DNA from: Anaerolineae bacterium
Lineage (GTDB): Bacteria > Chloroflexota > Anaerolineae > Aggregatilineales > Phototrophicaceae
DNA: 64,000 bases
Reading direction: 5' to 3'
NCBI GenBank assembly: GCA_020849765.1
Contig: JADLAY010000006.1
Coordinates: 124,001-188,000 of the forward strand
The translations under genes and the position numbers were made by a program. The notes beneath the pieces were generated by a model. That model did no database searches and was not told the DNA's origin. It saw only the letters and a program-made list of their open reading frames with translations. Position 1 is the stretch's first letter. The number at the start of each line of letters is the position of its first letter. Shown piece by piece: positions 8,256 through 16,370 of this stretch.

Positions 8256-9636
8256 CATTCAGCCCCAGCGCGCCGAGCAGCGGCTTGAACTTGAGCGCCG
8301 TCTCGTCCCACTCCCTGGCTGGGATGCTGTCGCCGACGATGCCCGCGCCCGCGTACAGGCGCACGCGCGCATCCTTTGCCACGGCCGAGCGAATGGCGAC
8401 CGCGAACTCGCCGTTGCCGTCGCCGTCGAGCCAGCCGACCGGCGCGCCATACCAGCCGCGCGCCAGCGGTTCGATGCGGGCGATGGCCTCGCGCGCCGCC
8501 GCCTGCGGATCGCCGCCGAGGGCGGGTGTCGGGTGCATGCGCTCGACGAACTGCAGGATGTGCGCCCTGGTCTTGAGCGTCGCGCGCACGGGCGTGTAAA
8601 GGTGCTGGATGTTCTGCAACTGGATCACCTGCGGCGCCTCGCCGACGGTGAGCGCGCGCGTGACCGGCGCCAGCGTCTCGCGCAGCCAGTTGACGACCAG
8701 CGCGTGCTCGTGGCGATCCTTCTTGCTGGCGAGCAGCTCGGCGGCGAAGCGATCGTCTTCCTCAGGCGTGGCGCCGCGCGGAGCGGAACCCGCCAGCGCG
8801 CCCGTGTGCAGCTCGCCCTCGTCCATGCGCACGAGCCGTTCGGGCGTCGCGCCGAAGAAGGCCGCGCGCGCTTCCGGCTCGAACAGAAAGCGATAAGCCG
8901 TCGGGTAGCTGTGTTCGAGCTGAGCCAGCGCCGCCAGCGGATCAAGCGGGCCGTCGAACTCCGCTTCGAGCGCACGCGCCAGCACAACCTTGCGCAGGGC
9001 GCCATCCTGGATCATCTCGACCGCGCCTTCGACCTGCCGCATCCACGTCTCGCGGTCGGTGCGCTCGGTCAGGCCATGTGCAGGCGATGACGGGGCGGTC
9101 GTCTGTGCCGCGGCGCCGAAGCCGGGGCCAAAGCGCTCGAACTCGGCCTTGAGCGCCGCCAGCCGGGCCTCCCGGTCGCCGCCCGCGTAGTCGCTGATCG
9201 TCAGCCAGTGGAAGCCGCCGACGCGCGTCAGCAGGTAGCGCGGCAGAATGAAGCGCGCGGCGCCGAAGGCAGCCCACAACGGATCATCGCTGCCATCCGG
9301 CGTGAAGCTGAAGCCGCCGAACCAGCGCGGGCGCACCTCGCCGGACGCATCCGAGACGATGAGCGCGCGCGCGGCGACCTCGGTGATGGCGCGGCGCACC
9401 TGCGTGAAGCGATCTTTGCCCGCCGCCCGGATGTCCATGGCGATGCCCGCGCCTGCGAAGGCACTGGCGTAGGTTCCGCGCTGCCAGAACAGGCGCGGCA
9501 GGCCGTCGAAGGCGCGCAGGAAGGACTCCGGCGAGTCAAGCTCGACCTCGCGCGTGATCGCGATCAGTTGAGGGCTGTGGCCGTTGCTGTGGGCGTGTCC
9601 GTTTTGCATCGTCGTTGTATCAGTGATCCTGGTCAT
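8194..9636 (-). CDS. menF: Isochorismate synthase
   Basis: Converts chorismate to isochorismate, the first step of menaquinone synthesis. It is a 480-residue chorismate-binding protein: 'LRKVVLAR' (general-base Lys region), 'GALAGSAPRG', 'HEHALVVNWLRETL', 'MHPTPALGG', 'GWYGAPVGW' and 'RLYAGAGIVGDSIPAREWDET' are all present. The family core ends at 'KFKPLLGALG'. The last ~22 residues (from NGAQFSVLGAQSAK) are read from a reversed heptad repeat at 8192-8255. The start ATG overlaps the stop of the upstream TetR gene (ATGA), implying co-transcription and coupling. The N-terminal ~25 residues are low-complexity. Confidence 0.94.
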   Translation of the reverse strand: MTRITDTTTMQNGHAHSNGHSPQLIAITREVELDSPESFLRAFDGLPRLFWQRGTYASAFAGAGIAMDIRAAGKDRFTQVRRAITEVAARALIVSDASGEVRPRWFGGFSFTPDGSDDPLWAAFGAARFILPRYLLTRVGGFHWLTISDYAGGDREARLAALKAEFERFGPGFGAAAQTTAPSSPAHGLTERTDRETWMRQVEGAVEMIQDGALRKVVLARALEAEFDGPLDPLAALAQLEHSYPTAYRFLFEPEARAAFFGATPERLVRMDEGELHTGALAGSAPRGATPEEDDRFAAELLASKKDRHEHALVVNWLRETLAPVTRALTVGEAPQVIQLQNIQHLYTPVRATLKTRAHILQFVERMHPTPALGGDPQAAAREAIARIEPLARGWYGAPVGWLDGDGNGEFAVAIRSAVAKDARVRLYAGAGIVGDSIPAREWDETALKFKPLLGALGLNGAQFSVLGAQSAKTVLSSEF

Positions 9637-10307
9637 TGCGGATTGGTGGATGCGGTGTCGGACAGGGCGCGCCCTGTCCCTACATCGTTTTGTTGCGTGT
9701 CCGGTTCGTCCTCGAAGCCGACGCTGCGCAGCAGGAAAGGCAGCAGGCTCGACAGGATGCGGTCGGGGTGCGGCTGGCCGGTGTAGACCCAGCGGATCAC
9801 GATCTCGTAGATGGCGCCCATCCAGGCGAAGGCGACCATCTCGGTATCGACCGGCTCGATGTCGCCGACCTCGACCGCCTGATCGAGATAGTGCTTGATC
9901 AGCAGGGCGAAACGCTGCTGAACTTCCATGCGCTTCTCTTCAAAGGTGCTGCCCAGCCCGACGGCCTGCACAAGCAGCACCTTGGCCGGGGCGCGGTATT
10001 TGCCGAACGTGTTCATGACCGCTTCCAGCGCCAGGCGCACGCGCTGAATACCGGCGGCTTCGTCGGCGACGGCTTCGTGCACGTGGCGTTCGAGCACGTC
10101 GGCGAACTTATCGACCAGGGCCAGGAACAGGCGCTGCTTGTTCGGGAAGTGGAAGTAGACCGAGCCTTTCGACGAGCCGGACGACTCGACGATCTCGTCG
10201 ACGCTGGCGTCGTGGTAGCCCTTGCGGGCGAAGATGTCGAGCGCGGCGTCAAGGATGCGTCCGCGCGTCTGTTCCGGGTCTCGTGGGGTGGGGGTCGGGT
10301 CGGGCAT
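9633..10307 (-). CDS. TetR/AcrR family regulator upstream of menF
   Basis: A 224-residue regulator. The N-terminal helix-turn-helix is typical (TRGRILDAALDIFARKGYHDASVDEIVESSGSSKGSVYFHFPNK, residues about 14-57), with a helical ligand-binding domain to about residue 200. The C-terminal tail (210-216) is encoded by a perfect palindrome at 9660-9679. The gene overlaps menF by four bases, so it probably heads the menF transcript and may control it. An inverted repeat GACTG-GT-CAGTC at 10499-10510 upstream is a plausible operator. Ligand unknown. Confidence 0.88.
   Translation of the reverse strand: MPDPTPTPRDPEQTRGRILDAALDIFARKGYHDASVDEIVESSGSSKGSVYFHFPNKQRLFLALVDKFADVLERHVHEAVADEAAGIQRVRLALEAVMNTFGKYRAPAKVLLVQAVGLGSTFEEKRMEVQQRFALLIKHYLDQAVEVGDIEPVDTEMVAFAWMGAIYEIVIRWVYTGQPHPDRILSSLLPFLLRSVGFEDEPDTQQNDVGTGRALSDTASTNPQ
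9660..9683. repeat. GTAG-footed palindrome inside the tetR coding end
   Basis: GGACAGGGCGCGCCCTGTCC is a perfect 20-bp palindrome followed by CTAC (GTAG on the other strand). It encodes part of the TetR tail. It belongs to the variable-stem palindrome family found throughout the window. Confidence 0.8.
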
Positions 10308-10715
10308 GGGTATTTAGTGCTCGGTACTCAGTGCTCAGTGCTCGGTAAGAAATCTCTCTTCAGGTCGGTCATGGGCGAGGCACCGCCTCGCCCCTACATT
10401 GCCTGCCATAATCGCTGATCTGTGCACTGACTGTCGTATCAAGAAGGGCGAAAAGCCAATCGCCAAAGGCCAACCGCCAATAGTCGCTCGATCAAACCGA
10501 CTGGTCAGTCTACTGTGAAGTTTATCACAAGATCGGCGAATGTCCATGAACGTTTGATAAATTCAGAATGCATTGAACGTTGTTCGGGCAGTTAGCGCAT
10601 GAGGATTCGGCGGGCAAACGGACGTGGCAGGTCGAGCGCAACTTTCGTATCCCGACGCCGAAATACCGGGCGACGTTCGTGATCGCCCGGTCGTCTGCTG
10701 CTCAGACGTTGTGCG
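10308..10715. repeat. Regulator upstream gap with three repeat types
   Basis: From left to right: a short heptad block (10317-10347), a GTAG-footed palindrome (GGGCGAGGC/GCCTCGCCC, 10373-10397) and a GCCAAT-type repeat (about 10452-10485). The operator-like inverted repeat follows at 10499, and then about 200 bp in which nothing stands out. No coding sequence is supported. Confidence 0.6.
10499..10510. promoter_or_regulatory. Candidate TetR operator (GACTG-N2-CAGTC)
   Basis: An inverted repeat 190 bp upstream of the TetR start and of the form many TetR proteins bind. It lies in the only non-repetitive A+T-richer stretch of the gap. Assignment to this regulator rests on position only. Confidence 0.4.
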
Positions 10716-11336
10716 CTATTCGCCTGCCAATTGCTCCGCGCGGCGCTTGATGCCGAGCATCGACTTGCGCATCATCATGATGTCCGTGAACTCGATCAGC
10801 ACGGCGAACACGATCGCCGGTGAGAGCCAGCGATACTTGAGGCGCACGCGCGTGATCAGGCGGGTGTGCCGCTCGTCCACAGGGTACAGCCCCCAGATCC
10901 AGGTCATGTCGCCGACCTGGTCGCCCCACAGCATCCATTGATCAGGCACGAAATCCTTGACGTAAGGCCCGTTCTTGCCGTCCGGGCTCATCGGGATCAC
11001 GTCGCCGACGTGCGGCTGCTGCAGCTCTGGCCGGATGACCTCGGCGCTCGGCTGGCCGAGATTGTCGAGCAGATCGTACGAGTACCAGCCCGCCCTCGGC
11101 GAGACGCCCATCTGCACAATCCAGGGATAGATGTGCTCTGGTCGCGCCTGAATGGTCAGCGCACGTGTGGCGTCGAACGTCGGCCCTTTGACCACGTCGT
11201 CGCCGGGCATGGCGCGGGCGATCTCGTCGTCGGTCGCGCCCCAGCGCAACTGCCATGGGCGGACGAATCGCAGGTAGATGATGAACAGAAGCAATGTCAG
11301 AAAGGGGAGTTTGCGAAGCATGGTATCGGTGCCCAT
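10716..11336 (-). CDS. SRPBCC-fold membrane-anchored protein
   Basis: About 206 residues. A hydrophobic N-terminal segment (LPFLTLLLFIIYLRFV) suggests a membrane anchor. The rest looks like a START/SRPBCC ligand-binding fold ('ALTIQARPEHIYPWIVQMG', 'GWYSYDLLDNLG', 'WIWGLYPVDERHTRLITRVRL'), a pattern seen in uncharacterised actinobacterial and Chloroflexi proteins. The frame is open to 11399, but ATGs at 11336 and 11321 fit the anchor better; no start has a clear ribosome-binding site. Function unknown. Confidence 0.7.
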   Translation of the reverse strand: MGTDTMLRKLPFLTLLLFIIYLRFVRPWQLRWGATDDEIARAMPGDDVVKGPTFDATRALTIQARPEHIYPWIVQMGVSPRAGWYSYDLLDNLGQPSAEVIRPELQQPHVGDVIPMSPDGKNGPYVKDFVPDQWMLWGDQVGDMTWIWGLYPVDERHTRLITRVRLKYRWLSPAIVFAVLIEFTDIMMMRKSMLGIKRRAEQLAGE

Positions 11337-11529
11337 TCGCGCTCGCGCGCCGTGTCTTTGTCTCCTCACGAGTCTACAGGCGTGCAGGCCGATTTGCACG
11401 GCCTCGTCGCGCCTCGTCGCAGGGCAAATTTACGCATTTCGCGGTGTCTCGCTGCGCGCTCACCAGGGTATCCCATAGGATAAGGTCAAAGGTGATTGCT
11501 TCTTGCGCGTTGTGTGAATTGGAGGTCTT

Positions 11530-12324
11530 ATGTCTCGCACACGGTTGCGTTGGTTTGTCGTGATCGCTCTCATCCTCGTCCTGGCGTTGACGCTGGTCAC
11601 GGCGCACGCCGGAACGTCGACCATCAGCGCCGTCATCCCGGCGACGGGACCGATTTACCATGCTCAGGGGATTGCCGGGACGTCCTGTATTCCGGCGAGC
11701 TTCCCCACCATCTATGTCGCCATTCCCTTCCAGGTGGACACGGCGGGGACGTATTCGTTCTCCCTGGTCAGCTACACCGGTGTCAGACACTACAGCTACA
11801 TTTACGTCGACTTCAATCCGGCTGATCCTGGCACCGGCTGCCTCGGCGCCGTGTCGAGCGAGCTGCTGTCCACCGTGTCCGTCGCACTGACGCCGGGCGC
11901 GCACTACTATCTGGTTTCTGATAACGACAGCACCGGCGAGTCGACGTTCGCGGTCGAGGTCAGCGGCCCCGGCAGCGTCATCGGCGGCGGGCAGCCCGTC
12001 TTTACGGATGGACGCCTGAACAGCAGCGATCAGTGGGCGACGTTCGCCGTTTACTGTGACGCCAGCAACATCGAGGTCTACGCCATCGGCAGCGACGGCA
12101 AAGGCCAGCTCGCCTTCACGACGACGCCGGACGAGGTCGACGCGCTCGGCGTGCCGGAGACGAACACCGTGATCGAAGATGGACACGGCATTCGTATCTT
12201 CCGTCTGAGCAGCGGCGAGTTCCAGGTCGTCGGCGCGGCGGACGCGGAGGGCAAGATCTACAACGTCCGCTTCAACGGCTGCCCGGCTGCGCCCGGCGCG
12301 GCGGACACCTTCATGACCCCATAG
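11530..12324 (+). CDS. Secreted protein of unknown function
   Basis: 264 residues, not recognised. A signal peptide (residues 1-27, ending TAHAG) precedes a Thr/Ser/Gly-rich, beta-rich body. Two Cys pairs may form disulphides. GGAGGTCTT precedes the ATG at good spacing. A strong rho-independent terminator follows at once, so it is probably transcribed alone. Confidence 0.7.
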   Translation: MSRTRLRWFVVIALILVLALTLVTAHAGTSTISAVIPATGPIYHAQGIAGTSCIPASFPTIYVAIPFQVDTAGTYSFSLVSYTGVRHYSYIYVDFNPADPGTGCLGAVSSELLSTVSVALTPGAHYYLVSDNDSTGESTFAVEVSGPGSVIGGGQPVFTDGRLNSSDQWATFAVYCDASNIEVYAIGSDGKGQLAFTTTPDEVDALGVPETNTVIEDGHGIRIFRLSSGEFQVVGAADAEGKIYNVRFNGCPAAPGAADTFMTP

Positions 12325-12352
12325 CCGCTCTCTTCACTTCAACGATCATGCG

Positions 12353-12384
12353 ACAGGGCGGACGATCTCCGCCCTGTTCGTTTT
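12353..12384 (+). terminator. Rho-independent terminator
   Basis: Stem ACAGGGCGGA/TCCGCCCTGT with loop CGATC, followed by TCGTTTT. It lies 28 bp after the stop of the secreted-protein gene. Confidence 0.8.
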
Positions 12385-12569
12385 CTCCGCCGGAGTCATG
12401 GCCGCACAGCGATTCGATGCGCCCGTCCGAGTCGTTTCTATGAGGCGGAAATTGGTGCGCCATCGGCTGCCGAAAAAACGAATCTTAACGCGACTCGGCT
12501 ATATACAGCATGGGTGAAGCCTGTTAAAGTCAAAGGTGTACGAACACCTCTTTTCGGAGCATTCTCGAC

Positions 12570-13487
12570 GTGTCTTCATTAACCCATGCGCTGCGCGAAC
12601 GTAGTGCCCATGTGCACTTGCCGTTGCCGCTGCCTGTCATCGTTGCGCTGGGCTCCATCTACATCATCTGGGGCACCACCTATCTCGGCATCAAGATTGG
12701 GCTGGAGTCGTTCCCGCCGCTGATGATGGCCGGGGGACGGTTCATGTTCGCCGGAACCGCCTTGATGGTGTTCCTGCGCGCACGGGGCAACCCGATGCCG
12801 ACGCTGGCGCAGTGGCGGCTGGCGGCGTTCTTCGGCTTCCTGCTGATCGCGCTGGGCAACGGCGGCGTCACCTTCGCCGAGCAGTACGTCGAGACGAGCG
12901 CTGCCGCGATGACGTCGGCGACCGTGCCGCTGTGGGCGACGCTGTGGATGCGCCTGCGCGGTGTGCACCCGACGCGGCGTGAATGGCTGGGCGTCATGAT
13001 CGGTTTCGTCGGCATCATCCTGCTCAATCTGAATGGCAAACTGGCCGCCGAGCCGATTGGCCTGGTGGCGCTGCTGCTGGCGGCGTTCGGGACGTCGTTC
13101 GGCGCGGTCTCGAAGGGCGACGCACAGACGGCGCCGGGGCTGGTCGGCGCGGCGGCGGAAATGATGTGCGCCGGGGTCTTCCTGCTGACGGCGAGCGCCA
13201 TCCGCGGCGAGCAGATCACGCACATGCCGTCGCTGAGTTCGACCATCGCCGTCATCTACCTGCTGATCTTCGGCTCGTTCATCGGCTACGGGCGCTTCTC
13301 GTACCTGATCAAGCACGTCAAGCCAACGCTGGCCACCAGCCACACCTACGTCAACCCCCTTGTCGCCGTGCTGATCGGCGTGACGATCGCGGGCGAATCG
13401 CTGGGGCAGTTCGGCCTGCCCGCCATGATTTGCATCATCGGCGGTGTCGTGCTGATCGTGACCGGGCGGTTGGCTGTTAGCCATTAG
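12570..13487 (+). CDS. EamA/DMT family exporter, copy 1
   Basis: A 305-residue inner-membrane transporter of the drug/metabolite superfamily, with ten expected membrane helices in two EamA repeats. The N-terminal 'IYIIWGTTYLGIKIGLESFPPLMMAGGRF' is the usual first-helix signature of this YedA-like group. It is paralogous to the next gene (shared GGRF/GGIRF, GNG.VT.AEQ, ATVPLW, EQITH.PS, GESLG.FGLPAM). The final residues (LAVSH) are read from GGCTGTTAGCC-type repeat DNA that fills the downstream gap. Substrate unknown. Confidence 0.88.
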   Translation: MSSLTHALRERSAHVHLPLPLPVIVALGSIYIIWGTTYLGIKIGLESFPPLMMAGGRFMFAGTALMVFLRARGNPMPTLAQWRLAAFFGFLLIALGNGGVTFAEQYVETSAAAMTSATVPLWATLWMRLRGVHPTRREWLGVMIGFVGIILLNLNGKLAAEPIGLVALLLAAFGTSFGAVSKGDAQTAPGLVGAAAEMMCAGVFLLTASAIRGEQITHMPSLSSTIAVIYLLIFGSFIGYGRFSYLIKHVKPTLATSHTYVNPLVAVLIGVTIAGESLGQFGLPAMICIIGGVVLIVTGRLAVSH

Positions 13488-13650
13488 CGATTAGCTGTTG
13501 GCTGTTGGCGATTGGCTGTTGGCCGGAAGGGGATGGCAATCGGCGGTCGGCTTTCGGCTTATGGCTATCCGTTATCCGCTAAAGCTAATTCGCTAATGTG
13601 CTAATCCGCTAATGCGCTAATCCGCGTCGTGGTGCTATACACGCGCGAGC
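13488..13650. repeat. GCTAAT/GCCAAT-type dispersed repeat
   Basis: Imperfect short units such as TTAGCGATTAGCTGTTGGC, then GCTAATCCGCTAATGCGC, fill the space between the two exporter genes. Related tracts occur near 940, 10460, 14885, 28980, 32480 and 41350. Confidence 0.65.
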
Positions 13651-13699
13651 GGCCCTGCTAGAGTAGATCGATAGCCTTGCACTGTTCGGAGAATCGATC

Positions 13700-14599
13700 G
13701 TGACTTCGGTTGCGCAAACCCTGCGGAAGCGCCGCGCCGCGCTTGCTCTTTCCACGCCTGTCTTACTCGCTTTGCTTGCGGTTTACCTGATCTGGGGATC
13801 GACCTACTTCGCGATTCGCATCGGCCTGGAGTCACTCCCGCCGCTGCTGATGGGCGGCATTCGCTTCTCATCCGCAGGCGCCATCATGCTGATCGTGCTG
13901 CGGCTGCGCGGCGCGCGGATGCCGACCTGGCGCGAGTGGCGCTGGGGCCTCGTCTTCGGCGTCCTGATCCCCGGCATAGGCAACGGCGCGGTGACCGTGG
14001 CCGAGCAGACCGTCTCGTCGAGCACGGCGGCGCTCATGATCGCGACCGTGCCGCTGTGGGCGTCGATCTGGGGCAGCCTGCGCGGCACACGCCCGACCGC
14101 TCGCGAATGGATCGGCGTCGTGCTGGGCTTCATCGGCATCGTCTTCCTCAACGTCGGCAGCGAAATCTCGGCCAATCCGCTCGGCTTTGTGCTGCTGCTC
14201 GTCTCGGCCATGAGCTGGGCCTACGGCTCCGTGTGGAAGCGCGATGTGCGCACCGCGCCAGGGCTGGTGGCTGTCGGCGCGGAGATGCTGTGCGCGGGGC
14301 TGTTCCTGACCCTGGCGGGCCTGCTGCATGGCGAACAGATCACGCACGTGCCCTCGGTCGAATCGGTGCTCGCGCTGCTTTACCTGTTGTTCGTCGGCGC
14401 GCTGATCGGTTATTCGGCCTACAGCTATCTGCTGCGCACGGTCTCGCCCTCGCTGGCGACGAGCTACGCTTACGTCAACCCGGTGATCGCCGTCCTGATC
14501 GGCCTGGGGTTGGGCGGCGAGTCGCTCGGTCGCTTCGGCCTGCCGGCGATGTTGTGCATCATCGGCGGCGTGGTGCTGATCCTGACGGGCAGGAAGTGA
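13700..14599 (+). CDS. EamA/DMT family exporter, copy 2
   Basis: A 299-residue paralogue of the previous gene with the same two-repeat, ten-helix architecture and matching motifs throughout. The GTG start at 13700 is supported by CGGAG nine bases upstream. Tandem placement suggests duplication. The divergence between the copies implies that it is old and that the substrates may differ. Confidence 0.88.
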   Translation: MTSVAQTLRKRRAALALSTPVLLALLAVYLIWGSTYFAIRIGLESLPPLLMGGIRFSSAGAIMLIVLRLRGARMPTWREWRWGLVFGVLIPGIGNGAVTVAEQTVSSSTAALMIATVPLWASIWGSLRGTRPTAREWIGVVLGFIGIVFLNVGSEISANPLGFVLLLVSAMSWAYGSVWKRDVRTAPGLVAVGAEMLCAGLFLTLAGLLHGEQITHVPSVESVLALLYLLFVGALIGYSAYSYLLRTVSPSLATSYAYVNPVIAVLIGLGLGGESLGRFGLPAMLCIIGGVVLILTGRK

Positions 14600-15165
14600 G
14601 AGGGACAAGAGGGTGCTCGGTTGGGATCGGTTCACGGTGCCCGGTTCACAGTACACGGTGCGGCAAGAGGGTGCTCAGTACTCGGTGCTCGGTGCTCGGT
14701 TGGGATCGGTTCACGGTGCCCGGTTCACAGTACACGGTGCGGCAAGAGGGTGCTCAGTACTCGGTGCTCAGTGCTCAGTTGGGATCGGTTCACGGTGCGA
14801 TTTTGTAGGGACGAGGCGTGCCTCGTACGCGAGGATTGACCGCCGATCGCCGGTAGCCCGCTGCCACCCGGCCAAGAGCCAAAGCAAATTAGCGAATTAG
14901 CATTTAGCGGTTAGCGGATAGCCTTTGGCCGAAAGCTGACCGCCGACAGCCAACCAGCGCACCAGATGCTCCGGACGAGGCACGCCTCGTCCCTACGAGG
15001 AACGGGTGACCTGAGACAGACAGCCGCAAGCCGACCGCCGATAGCTCTCTCCCATCCGGCTAAAAGCCAAAAGCTAAAAGCTAAAGGCTCACTCGCCAAT
15101 TTGCTTATCCGCTTTCTCGAAAACTCACCCTTGGCAGGCAGCGTAAGGTGTGTCATAATGTATTC
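14600..15165. repeat. Repeat cluster with a 79-bp tandem repeat
   Basis: From about 14612 to 14800 a 79-bp unit (GGTTGGGATCGGTTCACGGT...GCAAGAGGGTGCTCAGTAC) is repeated about 2.4 times; the TTGGGATCGG mark recurs at 14621, 14700 and 14779. GTAG-footed palindromes follow at 14805-14828 and 14973-14996, with GCCAAT-type tracts around 14880-14960 and 15040-15110. Short open frames here come from the repeats and are not genes. Confidence 0.8.
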
Positions 15166-15303
15166 TGATAGGGTGCGACCCTCAAGGTCTTCAGCTTAAG
15201 TTCACTCGCAAATTTTGTTCTGTCTTCGACTCCCACACAGTTTGCCGCGTCAACTGACCTCCTCTATCATTCGAACGCCTCTATCTTTCAGGAGTTTGCC
15301 AAG
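15166..15303 (+). promoter_or_regulatory. Conserved 5' leader of RRM gene 1
   Basis: The leader begins at GATAGGGTGCGACC and matches the leader of the second RRM gene in several blocks: GATAG.GTG.GACC, CACAGTTTGCC.CGT.AACT, CCTC.TCTATCA and GGAGTTTGCCAAG just before the ATG. The gene products bind RNA and the block order is kept, so an autoregulatory or cold-responsive 5' UTR is a reasonable inference. Confidence 0.55.
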
Positions 15304-15597
15304 ATGGCAAAGAAATTGTACGTGGGCAACCTGTCGTATAACACGACCAAGGAACAGCTGCACACTGTGTTCTCGAAAATGGGCGACGTCACCGACATCG
15401 CCATCATCACCGACCGCGACACTGGCCGTTCGAAGGGCTTTGCCTTCGTCGAAATGGCGAGTGAAGATGCTGCTCAGGAGGCGATCAAGCGCCTCAACGG
15501 CTCGCAGCTTGACGATCGCACGTTGACCGTCAACGAAGCGCGCCCGCGCGAAGAGCGCTCGAACAGCTACGGCGGTGGCCGCCGCGACCGCTACTAA
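15304..15597 (+). CDS. RRM-type RNA-binding protein 1
   Basis: A 97-residue single-RRM protein of the type found in Cyanobacteria and Chloroflexi. RNP-2 is 'KLYVGNLSY' (residues 4-12) and RNP-1 is 'KGFAFVEM' near residues 44-51. A short Gly/Arg tail (YGGGRRDRY) ends it. Such proteins bind single-stranded RNA and are often cold-induced. The paralogue 380 bp downstream has the same leader. AGGAG precedes the ATG. Confidence 0.95.
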   Translation: MAKKLYVGNLSYNTTKEQLHTVFSKMGDVTDIAIITDRDTGRSKGFAFVEMASEDAAQEAIKRLNGSQLDDRTLTVNEARPREERSNSYGGGRRDRY

Positions 15598-15618
15598 ACG
15601 GTCGATAATCTGAAAATG

Positions 15619-15654
15619 AATGCCGCCTGTGCCTTGTGCCTGGCGGCATTTTTG
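15619..15654 (+). terminator. Rho-independent terminator after RRM gene 1
   Basis: AATGCCGCC (15619-15627) pairs with GGCGGCATT (15642-15650), followed by TTTG. It separates the two RRM genes into independent transcripts. Confidence 0.75.
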
Positions 15655-15849
15655 ATTCTGTCAATGTGCTGTGGCTGGGGTCGGTGTGAAGTCGCTCACG
15701 CATGTGTTAGTCGCCGTAATAGGATGTAATACTTATCAATTCGCGTCGACCTATGAGGAATATGTACTAAACTTCGGGTTTCGAGCACCCTAAATGGTGT
15801 TTTTACGGCGGATTGCTAGTAGACAATTGTAAAAAATTATGCGATGATG

Positions 15850-15982
15850 TCTGCGATAGAGTGTGACCCCCTGGGCACAGGTTATCTGCAAATTCGGCCC
15901 CGATGAGGACTCCGCACAGTTTGCCACGTTAACTTACACCTCTCTATCAATTTGCAAGTCACGTTTTGGGGAGTTTGCCAAG
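15850..15982 (+). promoter_or_regulatory. Conserved 5' leader of RRM gene 2
   Basis: Starts at GATAGAGTGTGACC and repeats the blocks of the first leader up to GGGAGTTTGCCAAG before the ATG. The A+T-rich stretch before it (15800-15850) probably holds the promoter. The rest of the gap from 15655 shows nothing recognisable. Confidence 0.55.
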
Positions 15983-16279
15983 ATGGCAAAGAAACTGTAC
16001 GTCGGCAACCTGTCTTACGGTACCACGCAGGAGCAGGTGCAGGAACTGTTTTCACAGGTGGGCGAAGTCGTTGACGTCGCGATCATCATTGACCGTGACA
16101 GCGGTCGTTCCAAGGGGTTCGGATTTGTGGAAATGGCATCTGACGAGGATGCGCAGGAAGCGATCCGGCGTTATAACGGCACGGCACTCGATGGCCGCAC
16201 GTTGACTGTCAACGAGGCGCGTCCACGGGAAGAGCGCCCGCGCAGCAACTATGGTGGTGGCCGCGGCGACCGCTACTAG
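15983..16279 (+). CDS. RRM-type RNA-binding protein 2
   Basis: 98 residues, paralogous to the upstream protein: RNP-2 'KLYVGNLSY', RNP-1 'KGFGFVEM' and the tail 'YGGGRGDRY'. The frame is open to 15863, but the ATG at 15983 is preferred because it aligns with the paralogue and sits at the end of the shared leader. It has its own terminator. Confidence 0.95.
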   Translation: MAKKLYVGNLSYGTTQEQVQELFSQVGEVVDVAIIIDRDSGRSKGFGFVEMASDEDAQEAIRRYNGTALDGRTLTVNEARPREERPRSNYGGGRGDRY

Positions 16280-16313
16280 TTCGGGAACGTCCGGTTAAAT
16301 CGGGCAACCAGAC

Positions 16314-16343
16314 ACCGCACGAGCATCGCTCGTGCGGTTTTTT
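16314..16343 (+). terminator. Rho-independent terminator after RRM gene 2
   Basis: ACCGCACGAG/CTCGTGCGGT with a five-base loop, followed by a run of T. It lies between converging genes. Confidence 0.85.
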
Positions 16344-16370
16344 GTTGTCTGTTTCAGGCTGAGGGCTGGG

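Noticed and set aside
14612..14800. CRISPR array
   Set aside because: The 79-bp units are contiguous and nearly identical, with no unique spacers, no leader and no cas genes.
14613..14900. Short proteins of the type GCSVLSTRCSVLG in repeat regions
   Set aside because: They are translations of the heptad repeat in several frames, without ribosome-binding sites; the DNA repeat is the real feature.
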